From NCBI RefSeq assembly GCF_014873765.1, contig NZ_JADBGG010000022.1, positions 16,743-80,742 on the forward strand: DNA of 64,000 nucleotides. Direction: 5' to 3'. This document shows positions 11,460 to 20,315 of this stretch, in pieces (position 1 is the first letter of the stretch; every line of letters starts with the position of its first letter). The stretch is from Desulfomicrobium macestii. GTDB taxonomy: Bacteria > Desulfobacterota > Desulfovibrionia > Desulfovibrionales > Desulfomicrobiaceae. The notes beneath the pieces are model-generated. The model had not been told where the DNA came from. It was given only the letters and a program-made list of their open reading frames with translations, and searched no databases. The translations under genes and the position numbers were made by a program.

Positions 11460-12104
11460 TCAGCTCAGCAGCGCGTCGGCCAGCTCCGACCCGAGCCGTT
11501 CGGCCCGGATGAGCGCCTCGCCGTCTTCCTTGACCTTGCCTTTCTCGAACACCCTGAACACGGGCATCACCCCGATGACTTCGTACCCGAGGGCTTCCAG
11601 GGGCAGGCGCATGGCGTCGACGGTGAAGCCCATGTCCCTTTCGTCCACCTGTTCGCAGATGGCCCCGATGACGGCCTTGCGGCCCTGGCCGGACAGACGG
11701 CTGGACCAGCCCCGGGGACATTCCCGGTTGAAGTTGTAGAAGCAGTACATGCGGTCGATGAAGGCTTTCATCCAGGCCGTGATGTTGTAGTTATGGGTGG
11801 GCGAGACCAGGATGAGACCGCGTGATTCGAGGATGTCCGGGTACAGAAAGGACATGCCGTCCGTGAGGCCGGTGCAGATCTTGTCTTTCCGGCACTTTTC
11901 GCAGCCGACGCAACCCTGAAAACTCACGTCGCGCAGGTGTATGCCATGGGTCTCGACCTTGTGCTTGCGGGCCCCGTCGATCATGGATCTGAGCAGGGTG
12001 TCGGAGTTCCCGCCTTTTCTGGGGCTCCCGCCGATGCCCAGTATCCTGGCTTGCGGTGGGGTGAGGTCGGTGCCTTTGCTGATGAGGTGTTCCCGTGCGT
12101 TCAT
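11460..12104 (-). CDS. Iron-sulfur flavoprotein (NADPH-dependent FMN reductase fold)
   Basis: A 214-residue flavodoxin-like protein. ILGIGGSPRKGGNSD (about residues 22-36) is the FMN phosphate loop. GCVGCEKCRKDKIC is the compact C-x2-C-x2-C-x5-C motif that binds a [4Fe-4S] cluster in archaeal and clostridial iron-sulfur flavoproteins. SPTHNYNITAWMKAFIDR is the second flavin-binding loop. Such proteins pass electrons to O2/H2O2 or other acceptors in anaerobes. The ATG at 12104 is preceded by AGGAGG. The open frame starts earlier but without a ribosome site. It is divergent from tex. Confidence 0.92.
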   Translation of the reverse strand: MNAREHLISKGTDLTPPQARILGIGGSPRKGGNSDTLLRSMIDGARKHKVETHGIHLRDVSFQGCVGCEKCRKDKICTGLTDGMSFLYPDILESRGLILVSPTHNYNITAWMKAFIDRMYCFYNFNRECPRGWSSRLSGQGRKAVIGAICEQVDERDMGFTVDAMRLPLEALGYEVIGVMPVFRVFEKGKVKEDGEALIRAERLGSELADALLS

Positions 12105-12261
12105 GGTCAGGCCTCCTGGTAAAGGGTTTCGGGTGCCGGATGTCCGCGCCGTCGCTTGGTTTGGGGGTACACCGGGAAGTTTTTTCTGTCGATGAAGGAG
12201 GCGCCTGGCCTTCGCCGCCATGAAGGCGCATTTTTCGTCACCAACCCAAAGGGAGAAACAC

Positions 12262-14400
12262 ATGTCGGGAACGGATATATATCAACGCATAAGCGCCACA
12301 TGCGCCATTCCAAAGGGGCAGGTCGAGAGCGTGGTCGCGCTTCTGGACGAGGGCGGGACGGTGCCTTTCATCGCCCGCTATCGCAAAGAGCGCACCGGCG
12401 GACTTGATGAGGTCGCCATCCAGAACGTGCGTGACGCGCTCGAAAGCGGCCGCGAGCTGGACAAGCGCCGTGAGGCCATCCTTGGGAGCCTGACCGAACG
12501 GGGGCTTTTGACCGACGCCCTGGGGCAGGCCGTCCGGAAGTCTGTCACGCTGGCCGAACTCGAAGATATCTACCTGCCGTACCGACCCAAGAAGCGCACC
12601 CGGGCGACCATGGCCAAAGAGAGGGGCCTTGAGCCTCTGGCGCAGGCTATTCTGGCCGGAAAAGTGGTGCCGGAAGCCGCTGCGTCCGGGTTCATCAACC
12701 CGGAACTGGACGTGCCGGACGTGCAGAGCGCACTGGCCGGCGCACAGGATATCATCGCCGAAATCATGAGCGAGGATCGGCGCTGCCGCGAGGGCATGCG
12801 CAGGCTTTTTGCGGCGGGGGGCGTCATTGCCTCCTCCGTGCGCAAGGGCAAGGACGAGGCGGGCGAGAAGTATCGAGATTATTTCGACTGGCGCGAAACC
12901 GCCCGCACGGCGGCTGGGCATCGCATTCTGGCCATGCTGCGCGGCGAGCGCGAAAAGATTCTCTCCCTGTCCCTGCGTCCCGATCAGGATAAGGCCCTGA
13001 CCGGTCTGGCCAATCTCTTTGCCTTCCCGAAGGGGCCTTGTCACGCGGTGGTACAGGAGGCCGTGGCCGACGGGTATTCCCGCTTGCTGGCCCCGTCGCT
13101 GGAAACCGAGCTTTGGGGCGAGCTTCGGGCCAAGGCCGACGCTGAGGCCATCGGCGTTTTCGCGGCCAATCTGCGAGAACTGCTTTTGGCTCCGCCGTTG
13201 GGCCCGCGCCGGATTCTGGCCCTGGACCCCGGCCTGCGCACCGGCGCCAAGCTCGTCTGCCTGGATGAGCAGGGCAATCTGCTGCACTGGCAGACGATTT
13301 TTCCCGTCGGAAGCAAGGGGCAGGCCGAAGAGGCGGGGCGGGTCATCACGGCGCTGGTCAAGAGCCACCGCGTGCAGGCCATTGCCGTTGGCAACGGCAC
13401 GGGCGGGCGCGAGACCGAGACCTTCGTGCGCGGCCTGGGCCTGCCTGCCGAGGTGGATGTGATTCTGGTCAACGAAGCCGGGGCCTCGGTCTATTCCGCA
13501 TCCGAGATAGCGCGCCGGGAGTTTCCGGATCTGGATCTGACCTATCGCGGCGCGGTGTCCATCGGCCGCAGGCTCATGGACCCCCTGGCCGAGCTGGTCA
13601 AGATCGACCCCAAGTCCATAGGCGTTGGCCAGTACCAGCACGACGTCGATCAGACGGCCTTGAAGAAGAGCCTGGGCGACGTGGTCGTGTCCTGCGTCAA
13701 TCAGGTCGGCGTGGATGTGAACACGGCCAGTCCCGAGCTGTTGGCCCATGTCTCGGGCCTTGGGCCCGTACTGGCGACGAACATCGTCGAGCATCGCCGC
13801 GAGAACGGCCCTTTCACGGACCGCAAGGGCATCCTCAAGGTCAAGCGTCTGGGACCCAAGGCTTTTGAGCAGTGCGCGGGTTTCCTGCGCATCGTGGGCG
13901 GCAAAAACCCGTTGGACGGAAGCGCCATCCACCCGGAGCGGTACACACTGGTGGGGCGCATGGCCAAGGATGCTGGCTGTAGCGTTGAGGATTTGCTGAG
14001 GGATGAAAGCGCCCGCAAGGGCATCGAGCTCGGCAGGTATGTGGACGGTGAGGTGGGCCTTCCAACCCTGAGGGACATCATGGCGGAGCTTGAAAAGCCT
14101 GGCCGCGATCCCCGTCCGGCGTTCCAGGTTTTTCGCTTCGCCGACGTGCACGACATATCGGACCTGCACCCGGGCATGACCGTGCCGGGCATCGTCACCA
14201 ATGTGACGCGCTTTGGAGCCTTCGTGGATGTGGGGGTGCACCAGGACGGGCTGGTACACATCAGTAATCTGGCCGACCGCTACGTCAGTGATCCGGGCGA
14301 AGTGGTCCGTGCAGGACAGCAGGTGCGGGTCACGGTGCTGGAGGTGGATGCCAAGCGCAGGCGCATAGGGCTGTCCATGCGTTCGGGGCCGGCTGGCTGA
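12262..14400 (+). CDS. tex: Transcription accessory protein Tex (S1 RNA-binding)
   Basis: A 712-residue Tex/YhgF-family protein. It has an N-terminal helical region (about 1-190), a YqgF/RNase H-like domain (about 320-450, starting RILALDPGLRTGAKLVCLDE), helix-hairpin-helix motifs (DVNTASPELLAHVSGLGPVL and following, about 490-560) and a C-terminal S1 domain (about 640-712, GIVTNVTRFGAFVDVGVHQD). Tex binds nucleic acid and influences transcription and stress tolerance. The ATG at 12262 has GGGAG seven bases upstream. It is slightly shorter than the usual 730-780 residues, but all domains are present. Confidence 0.95.
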   Translation: MSGTDIYQRISATCAIPKGQVESVVALLDEGGTVPFIARYRKERTGGLDEVAIQNVRDALESGRELDKRREAILGSLTERGLLTDALGQAVRKSVTLAELEDIYLPYRPKKRTRATMAKERGLEPLAQAILAGKVVPEAAASGFINPELDVPDVQSALAGAQDIIAEIMSEDRRCREGMRRLFAAGGVIASSVRKGKDEAGEKYRDYFDWRETARTAAGHRILAMLRGEREKILSLSLRPDQDKALTGLANLFAFPKGPCHAVVQEAVADGYSRLLAPSLETELWGELRAKADAEAIGVFAANLRELLLAPPLGPRRILALDPGLRTGAKLVCLDEQGNLLHWQTIFPVGSKGQAEEAGRVITALVKSHRVQAIAVGNGTGGRETETFVRGLGLPAEVDVILVNEAGASVYSASEIARREFPDLDLTYRGAVSIGRRLMDPLAELVKIDPKSIGVGQYQHDVDQTALKKSLGDVVVSCVNQVGVDVNTASPELLAHVSGLGPVLATNIVEHRRENGPFTDRKGILKVKRLGPKAFEQCAGFLRIVGGKNPLDGSAIHPERYTLVGRMAKDAGCSVEDLLRDESARKGIELGRYVDGEVGLPTLRDIMAELEKPGRDPRPAFQVFRFADVHDISDLHPGMTVPGIVTNVTRFGAFVDVGVHQDGLVHISNLADRYVSDPGEVVRAGQQVRVTVLEVDAKRRRIGLSMRSGPAG

Positions 14401-14526
14401 GACGCCTGCGGGCGGCCGGCTTGTGGACTTTGCAAGGATCTTGCTGCCTGGGTGGACTTTTTGGCTTTTTTGCGGGAACCGCAAAGGAAAAATCAGGATC
14501 TGCAACCATGTCTCGCGGAGGTGCCC

Positions 14527-15087
14527 ATGCGACAACGATTTTTCCTTGTGGCCGTCACGACGTTTGTCTTGAGCTTTGTGACCCTGTCAAATCAGGGCCT
14601 GGCGCAGGAGAGCCCGGACGCCTGTCTGTTGTTCACCGAGACCGATGCCGGCGCCCTGTTCCAGGAAAGCGTCTCTCCCGGTGTCGCCAGGGCCGCGACC
14701 ACACCGGCGGGGAGCAGTTGTCGCTACACCTACGCCAAAGATGGCGGGGTCTTTGGCATGAGTCTCACCTACTGCACGGATGCCTCCATCGCCGAGGAGG
14801 GCATTTTCGATTCCGCGGCCGATGTCATGATGAAACAGCTGCGGGCGCGGAAAAACAGCGCCCATGCCTCCAAGCTCCTGAAAATCATCCCGGGACTGGG
14901 GGACGAGGCCTTCTGGGACGGGACGGCCTTGTGGATGCGCAAGGGCGGCAGTCTTGTGCTCATCAAGCCCAATCCGCACCTGGCGGGCTCGTTTGCGAAC
15001 ATGGAAGCCGCCGATGCCGCGAAGGAAGAGCGCAGCCGGGAACTGGCCGTTCAGGCTGCGGAGAGTATCCTGCCCCGGCTTCCGTGA
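14527..15087 (+). CDS. Secreted protein of unknown function
   Basis: A 186-residue protein with a clear signal peptide (MRQRFFLVAVTTFVLSFVTL, cleavage likely after LAQ at residue 26). The mature part has three cysteines (C32, C66 and C82 or nearby), which could form disulfides in the periplasm. No domain is recognised. The ATG at 14527 with GCGGAGG upstream is preferred over the ATG at 14452, which would put 25 hydrophilic residues before the signal peptide. It lies convergent to the exported-protein array. Confidence 0.8.
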   Translation: MRQRFFLVAVTTFVLSFVTLSNQGLAQESPDACLLFTETDAGALFQESVSPGVARAATTPAGSSCRYTYAKDGGVFGMSLTYCTDASIAEEGIFDSAADVMMKQLRARKNSAHASKLLKIIPGLGDEAFWDGTALWMRKGGSLVLIKPNPHLAGSFANMEAADAAKEERSRELAVQAAESILPRLP

Positions 15088-15104
15088 GCGCGTGGCGGGA
15101 ATGA

Positions 15105-15140
15105 GAAAAGGGTCATGACAGGGAGTTGGTTCCCTTCATG
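15105..15140 (-). terminator. Likely terminator of the exported-protein array
   Basis: Read on the minus strand, CATGA-AGGGA pairs with TCCCT-(G)-TCATG and is followed by ACCCTTTTCT. It lies about 30 bases after the stop of the OmpA-type gene, in the gap to the convergent secreted-protein gene. Confidence 0.45.
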
Positions 15141-15168
15141 CCCCTTTCGCGTTGCGTCGAACCTACTT

Positions 15169-16206
15169 TCAGTTGATGTCCTTGACGAGTTCCACCCGCC
15201 TGTTCATGGCCCGGCCTTCCTCTTCCTCGTTGGAGCCCACCGGGGCCAGAAAGCCTACTCCGGCGCTTTTCAGCCTGCCCCCAGCTATCCCGTATTTTCC
15301 GGTCATTTCCTGCACCACGGCCTGCGCGCGCCTTCTGGACAGGTTCATGTTGTAGTCGAAACCGCCCACCCCGTCCGTATGCCCGACCACGTAGAGCCTC
15401 AGCCCCGCGTCGCCCTGCAGCAGCTTGGCGATTTCTTCCAGGGTCGGCCCGGATTCGGGCTTCAGGTCGGCCTTGTCCGTGTCGAAATAGATGCCGTACA
15501 GGGCGATGGTGCCCTGGGCCGCGATGCTCTTGGCCATGGCGCTGGCGTCCACGGTGACCATCTTCTGTTCCATGGGTGCGGTCTCGACAATGTCGAGCAG
15601 TACGAGGGTGCGCTGGGAGGTTTCCTTGAAATGCTTGAAGGTCTCCTTGGCCACGAACAGGGAGACATGCACATCCCCTTCGGGCCTGCGCAGCGTCGCG
15701 GCCAGAAACTGCGGCTCCACCGGCGAGCTGAAGGCGTACTCCGACATCTGCCCCTTGTTGCTGAGCTTTCTGTCGTTGCTGTACAAGGTTCTGGGCATGG
15801 CGTTGGCCTTGCCGCATTCCGCCTCGGAACATGTGAACACGGTCTCGTAGCCGTCCTGCTCAAGTTCCTTGGCATAATTGTGAAAGACCTCCAGCGGCGA
15901 ACGCTCCGGCGGGGCGACATACAGGATGCGCGTATGCTTGCCCGTGACCTTGGTCGATGGGCCCGGCGGAAGATCGTAGCTTTTGAGTGGCCCGGTGATC
16001 AGATGAAGCTGGTCGAACCCCCGGTAGTCATACCCGATGATTTCCGAGCCTTCGTAGCGCTTGAGCAACGGGCTGTCCTTGGAACCGGGAACGTCGGCGG
16101 CGAGGGTCGCGCCGCCAGACAGGAGCATGGCGGACACCACCAGCATTGAAAAGATGGCCATGATGCGGTTCGTTGAAGAGTGATACGAGTTCGTTTCCCT
16201 GTGCAT
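15169..16206 (-). CDS. OmpA-family outer membrane / peptidoglycan-associated protein
   Basis: 345 residues, starting at 16206 with AAGGAG six bases upstream. A signal peptide ends near GGATLAAD (residue about 37). The middle (about 45-220) resembles the DUF4892 region often fused to OmpA (LLKRYEGSEIIGYDYRGFDQ). The C-terminal OmpA domain (about 235-345) has IYFDTDKADLKPESGPTLEE and the peptidoglycan-binding VVGHTDGVGGFDYNMNLSRR-AQAV motif with the conserved Asp and Arg. It would fix the surface system encoded upstream to the cell wall. It is the last gene of the array, 27 bases after the FN3 gene. Confidence 0.9.
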   Translation of the reverse strand: MHRETNSYHSSTNRIMAIFSMLVVSAMLLSGGATLAADVPGSKDSPLLKRYEGSEIIGYDYRGFDQLHLITGPLKSYDLPPGPSTKVTGKHTRILYVAPPERSPLEVFHNYAKELEQDGYETVFTCSEAECGKANAMPRTLYSNDRKLSNKGQMSEYAFSSPVEPQFLAATLRRPEGDVHVSLFVAKETFKHFKETSQRTLVLLDIVETAPMEQKMVTVDASAMAKSIAAQGTIALYGIYFDTDKADLKPESGPTLEEIAKLLQGDAGLRLYVVGHTDGVGGFDYNMNLSRRRAQAVVQEMTGKYGIAGGRLKSAGVGFLAPVGSNEEEEGRAMNRRVELVKDIN

Positions 16207-16233
16207 GCGGGCTCCTTGTTCTTGGGTCATTAT

Positions 16234-18237
16234 TCAACGCGTCACGGTGATGGCCGGGGAGGGTTCGCCCTCCATTCCGGTGGCCGTATGATGGATGATG
16301 CGGTAGCTTGCCGGGCCTGCGGAGGGGTTGGTGTCCATGGCCTGGTCCGTGTCCGACACGCCTTTTGCGATGGTTCGCCAGGGGCCGTCCCCGCTGTCCC
16401 GCCGCTGTACGGTCAGCAGAAAGGACGCTGGCGGGGGCGTGAAGCGGATGAGGACATGGGCGAAGGGGTCCTGCACGAATTCCGCCGAGGGCGCGGCAGG
16501 CACGGGAATGGCCGGGACGCCGACCGTGACCAGACGCTTACCGCTCAATTCGCTCTCGCGCCCCGCGTTGTCCCGGGCCAGAACCGCGTACCAGTAGCTC
16601 TGGCCGGGTTCCACCGCGACGTCCACGAAACTGTGTTGGTCCGCGGAGAGGCTCTCCGCCAGCACGTCGCCTTGCCGCAGCCCTTCCTTGCCGCGCAGGA
16701 TGGACAGGGTTGCAGTTTTCTTCTCCGGAACGCCCGGCGCAAAGGACAGCACAACCTTGCCGTCAGCGCCGTCGATGGCGGTGATGAGCGGCGTGGGGGG
16801 CTTGCTGGTGTCCTCGATGGCGGCCCTGACCTCCGCGCTGGGCGGGCTGATTTTGTTGTCGAAGGACACGGCCCTGATCCTGTAATGGTAGACCCCGAAA
16901 GTGCCCGTGATGTATTGATCCCGGTAATGCCGGTCCGAGGTGATGGACGGGTTCAGCCTGGCCCATTGCGCGGAGCCCTCGGCGCGGCGTTCCACGATGT
17001 ATCCGGCAATGGGAAATTTTGCCCGGTCCCAGGTCAGCTGCGTCTCTATCGGGCTTGTCCTGGCCTGCACTTTTTGCGGCGCAGGCGGGGCCGTGGCCGT
17101 GGGCGGCATGGCCGTGGCCACGCCGGAGGGCGGCCCCATCTCGCCCGTCGGGGAGACCGACCGCACGCGGTAATGGTAGATGATGCTGTCCACGACGTCC
17201 GTATCGGTCCAAGTTGTCGTTTTTGGGTCCAGGGCCTGGGGGGTGAGCAGGGTGTACAAACCGTTTTGCGAAGTGGCCCGCTCCACGGCGAGGCCGACGA
17301 TATTGGGGTTGTCTCCCGCCTTCCAGGCCAGGGTCACCTTGCCAGGCCGGGCCGTGGCCGTGAACTGTGGCGGCGGAAGCAGCGCCTGAATGTCATCCAT
17401 GAACAGACCGGCCGTGACCGGGGGGCTCGTCCGCCCGAAGGCGTCCAGGCAACGCACGGTGTAGGTCAGGTTCAGGCCGACCTGGGCCAGTTCGTCGATG
17501 AAGGCCGGTTCCCCGCTGTTCCAGTTCTGGCCGAGAATGATCGCTTCCGGGCTTGCGGGCGCAGGCGGCCCATCGTTTTCCGCCCGTTCAACCGAATAGG
17601 CGATGACCGGGATTTCCGGCGATACGGGTGGCGCGTTCCAGAACAGGGCCGCGCCCTGCGGATGGGCCTCGGCGCGCAGTCCTCCGGGCGGCGGAAGGGG
17701 CGCGGTGGCCGCTCCGGCATCGACCGGGGCGCAGTCCAGCCTGGTTTTCGACGGTGCGCCCGAGGCGGAAAGGCCCACGACGGAATAGGTCCGCTTTCCC
17801 TTGGGCAGCCCCGGAAGAGCGTGAGCCACGCCCAGGGCCCTGGCCCTGGCCCAGGAGCTCATGGCCTGCATTCCCAGGACCGGCCGCAGGTTTGCGAACT
17901 CCTCCTGGCTCCCGGCCGTGGTCAGTCCCTGGACAATGGCCCGGACCAGCTGGGCTTCCTGCGCGTCCAGGGCCGACATGTGTTCGGGGCTTAGCGGGGC
18001 AATGTCCGCCAGTGTTTTGCCGTTCTGGTCCAGGAGTCGCCACCCGCCTGCGGGCCAGTATCCGGCCGGGGGCGCCCACAGGAATCGGATCTCGCCCTTG
18101 CCGTCGGAGGCGGCCAGGAGCACTCCCGCGCCCGATTTGGCTGCCGCGCCGGCCGGGGGTGCGAGGGTCAGGACCAGCATGGCCGCAAGAACCCACAGGG
18201 TCAGAGAGAATCGGAATGCGTGTCGTGTTGTGCTCAT
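16234..18237 (-). CDS. Exported protein with five fibronectin type III domains
   Basis: 667 residues. The ATG at 18237 opens a signal peptide (RFSLTLWVLAAMLVLTLAPP, cleavage near AGA-AA). After an N-terminal region of about 185 residues, five FN3-like modules follow at roughly 190, 285, 380, 475 and 575. Each begins with PP-x-P and shows the W, Y and YRV/YRI strands (VTLAWKAGDN, YHYRVRSVSPTGEMGPPS, TQLTWDRAKF, YHYRIRAVSFDNKISPPS). FN3 arrays act as spacers or binding modules outside the cell. It lies 11 bases after the ORF upstream and 27 bases before the OmpA gene, so it is in the same operon. Confidence 0.85.
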   Translation of the reverse strand: MSTTRHAFRFSLTLWVLAAMLVLTLAPPAGAAAKSGAGVLLAASDGKGEIRFLWAPPAGYWPAGGWRLLDQNGKTLADIAPLSPEHMSALDAQEAQLVRAIVQGLTTAGSQEEFANLRPVLGMQAMSSWARARALGVAHALPGLPKGKRTYSVVGLSASGAPSKTRLDCAPVDAGAATAPLPPPGGLRAEAHPQGAALFWNAPPVSPEIPVIAYSVERAENDGPPAPASPEAIILGQNWNSGEPAFIDELAQVGLNLTYTVRCLDAFGRTSPPVTAGLFMDDIQALLPPPQFTATARPGKVTLAWKAGDNPNIVGLAVERATSQNGLYTLLTPQALDPKTTTWTDTDVVDSIIYHYRVRSVSPTGEMGPPSGVATAMPPTATAPPAPQKVQARTSPIETQLTWDRAKFPIAGYIVERRAEGSAQWARLNPSITSDRHYRDQYITGTFGVYHYRIRAVSFDNKISPPSAEVRAAIEDTSKPPTPLITAIDGADGKVVLSFAPGVPEKKTATLSILRGKEGLRQGDVLAESLSADQHSFVDVAVEPGQSYWYAVLARDNAGRESELSGKRLVTVGVPAIPVPAAPSAEFVQDPFAHVLIRFTPPPASFLLTVQRRDSGDGPWRTIAKGVSDTDQAMDTNPSAGPASYRIIHHTATGMEGEPSPAITVTR

Positions 18238-18248
18238 GGTGCTGGCCT

Positions 18249-20291
18249 TCAGATCAGGGTGACATTGAGGGAGTAATCGCCGAACCATCCGCAATCGATG
18301 TCGAATCCGGCCCGCAGATGCAGCGGCATGGCCTCGACATGGAAGTTTATGGACTTGTTGGCCGAGAACTTGGCACCGCCGCAGGACGGCACCCAGGCCG
18401 AAACTCCAGCCCCGGCCCGGAAGTCCGCGGAGAGGTGCGCCGAGGGCGACACGCCCACGCCGACCATGGCGTTGAGGTATGCCTCGACAGCGGCGAACCC
18501 CAGACAGATTTTGCCTGAACCGACCTTGAGTCCGCCTCCGAGGCGAAGCCCCATTTTCTGTCCGAGCTGCATGTAGCCGTCCACATCGGCGATGAGAAAA
18601 TGCACCAGAATGGGGCTTGCCGTCCTGCCGCAGTATATTTCCCAGTCGTCCGCACCGAAATAGAGCCCCACCGTGCCCCGGTCGTCTTCGGCGCCCTTGG
18701 GCGCGGTCAGGGACACGGCCCCGCCGAACATGGACATGCTGCCCCATATCTTGCCGCTGAAGGCGCTGCCGGCGTATTCGAAGAAGGCGCCGCCATTGAC
18801 CTTGTACGTCAGGAGCTTCACGCCGCTGAATTCCATGCGATAGACCGCGTCTTCCGGCAGCACTGTGATCTGTCCGGCCATCTCGAAAACCTGCGGTTCG
18901 GTGGACGAGACGCTGATCCCGGCCGAATAGACCATCACGCCGGGATTGTTCGGTGCGGCCGAAAGGGGATTGCCGGATGGGGAGAACACGTCCTTGCTGA
19001 ACCCGTACGCAAGCCCTCCGTTCACGGCCTGCAGGGCCACACCCGGGAAGATGGGCGCGTTCAGGCCGCTGACATTGGCATGGGTCAGCCAGTAGCCGTC
19101 ACCGGCGGCCGTGCCGTAGCGGAAGGTCGCCTTGACCGGGGTGTCCATGCCAAACATCCTGGTCTCGACCGTGCCGCCAAAGGTGTCCTGCACCGCTCCT
19201 CCGCCCGAGGCATCGGCCAGGAATATGGGGTCAAGGGATGCGTAGAGGGAGCCGCCCTGCGCGGCGAAGCCTCCCCCGCCCGTCTTGATTTCCGGAGCGA
19301 TGGCGGTTTCGGCCATGGGGCGGCCGACGGGGAAGCTTATGCCCGTCGTGAACTTCGAGTGTTTGGGACCGGTGGCCACGTAGGCCTGGCCCATGGGCTT
19401 TTTCACCGTATAGACGATGTCCACCGGGGCCTCGCTCAGGCCCGGGAAATCGATATTTCCTTTGAGCGTGAAGTCCAGCCGTTCGGGCTTGAGGTCATCC
19501 ACGTGGGACGTGGCCGCAATGGCCTGCAGCTGGACCTGCACGTCGCCGAGCTTGGTCTGGGCGTTCAGGCCGGCACTGTGGTCCGTCCCGTCGCCATTGA
19601 AGTACGCTACGCCGTAGATGTTGAAGAACAGGTCGCTTACAGTGGTGGAGACTTCCGTCCCGCCCTCGTCCCTGAAGGTGAAAGTCGTGTCCGTGCTGAT
19701 GCCCCAGCCCGTGGTCTTGCGCTCGAACTTTCTGACCTGTGTGTGCATGCGCACGTTGCCGTAATTCTCTGTCGCCTCCTGGCCCGCGAAGTTGAATTCC
19801 AGGTCGGAATTGGCGTCCTTCTGGGTGTAGTCGAGGGTCATGGATCCGCCCTGCAGGGTCATGGCCGGCCAGGGCATTTCGATGCGCATGTTGATGTATT
19901 CGGCGACCAGCCCGTTGTTTCCGGCGTTGATGTCGATGGCGTCGAACTTGATGCTCCCGGCCCCGAATACGTAGTCGAAATTGTTGAAGCGGCTGTGTCC
20001 GGTGATGCCCGTGTCCGCGAGATACCAGTTCCTGGCGGTCACGCCCGCCTGGGTCAGCATGAAGAGGTAGGGGTAGAGCACGGCCTTTTCCCCCAGATGC
20101 ACCCCGACCCAGTCGGCTCCGCTCGCCAGCACCCCGAGCTGCGGCGCGTCCGTCGCGTCCTGCATCTGAAGCTGGGCGATTTTGAGGCCTGAGTGTCCGG
20201 CAGGGTTCGAGCCCTGGGTGCGGCTCAGGTCAAGACGCACGTCGTCGGACTCGATCTGGAAATAGCTGTGGCCGATCTGGGTCTTGGGCAA
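18249..20291 (-). CDS. Beta-rich ORF in frame with the TIG protein after one TAG codon
   Basis: 680 codons with coherent protein-like sequence, but no signal peptide, no ATG near the start (the first candidate is TTG at 20291) and no clear ribosome site. It lies in exactly the same frame as the IPT/TIG gene upstream. Only the TAG at 20316-20318 and eight sense codons (GWYAASQK) separate the two. Every other gene of the array encodes a signal peptide, so this looks like the C-terminal half of an exported protein of about 2,100 residues. Whether it is cut by a nonsense mutation, read through, or re-initiated cannot be decided here. The sequence is rich in Gly, Ser and alternating hydrophobic residues (GGSMTLDYTQKDANSDLEFN) as in large beta-solenoid or sandwich proteins. 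No family is recognised. Confidence 0.65.
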   Translation of the reverse strand: MPKTQIGHSYFQIESDDVRLDLSRTQGSNPAGHSGLKIAQLQMQDATDAPQLGVLASGADWVGVHLGEKAVLYPYLFMLTQAGVTARNWYLADTGITGHSRFNNFDYVFGAGSIKFDAIDINAGNNGLVAEYINMRIEMPWPAMTLQGGSMTLDYTQKDANSDLEFNFAGQEATENYGNVRMHTQVRKFERKTTGWGISTDTTFTFRDEGGTEVSTTVSDLFFNIYGVAYFNGDGTDHSAGLNAQTKLGDVQVQLQAIAATSHVDDLKPERLDFTLKGNIDFPGLSEAPVDIVYTVKKPMGQAYVATGPKHSKFTTGISFPVGRPMAETAIAPEIKTGGGGFAAQGGSLYASLDPIFLADASGGGAVQDTFGGTVETRMFGMDTPVKATFRYGTAAGDGYWLTHANVSGLNAPIFPGVALQAVNGGLAYGFSKDVFSPSGNPLSAAPNNPGVMVYSAGISVSSTEPQVFEMAGQITVLPEDAVYRMEFSGVKLLTYKVNGGAFFEYAGSAFSGKIWGSMSMFGGAVSLTAPKGAEDDRGTVGLYFGADDWEIYCGRTASPILVHFLIADVDGYMQLGQKMGLRLGGGLKVGSGKICLGFAAVEAYLNAMVGVGVSPSAHLSADFRAGAGVSAWVPSCGGAKFSANKSINFHVEAMPLHLRAGFDIDCGWFGDYSLNVTLI

Positions 20292-20315
20292 TTTCTGGCT
20301 TGCGGCGTACCACCC

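Noticed and set aside
12238..14535. 765-codon open frame antisense to tex
   Set aside because: Shadow of tex, whose domains are complete on the plus strand.
16180..17994. 604-codon plus-strand frame over the FN3 gene
   Set aside because: Arg/Gly/Pro-rich shadow with no ribosome site. The minus-strand FN3 modules are clear.
18238..18747. 170-codon N-terminal extension of the FN3 protein
   Set aside because: It overlaps the preceding ORF in another frame, reads as low-complexity Arg/Gly sequence, and would hide the signal peptide that begins at 18237.
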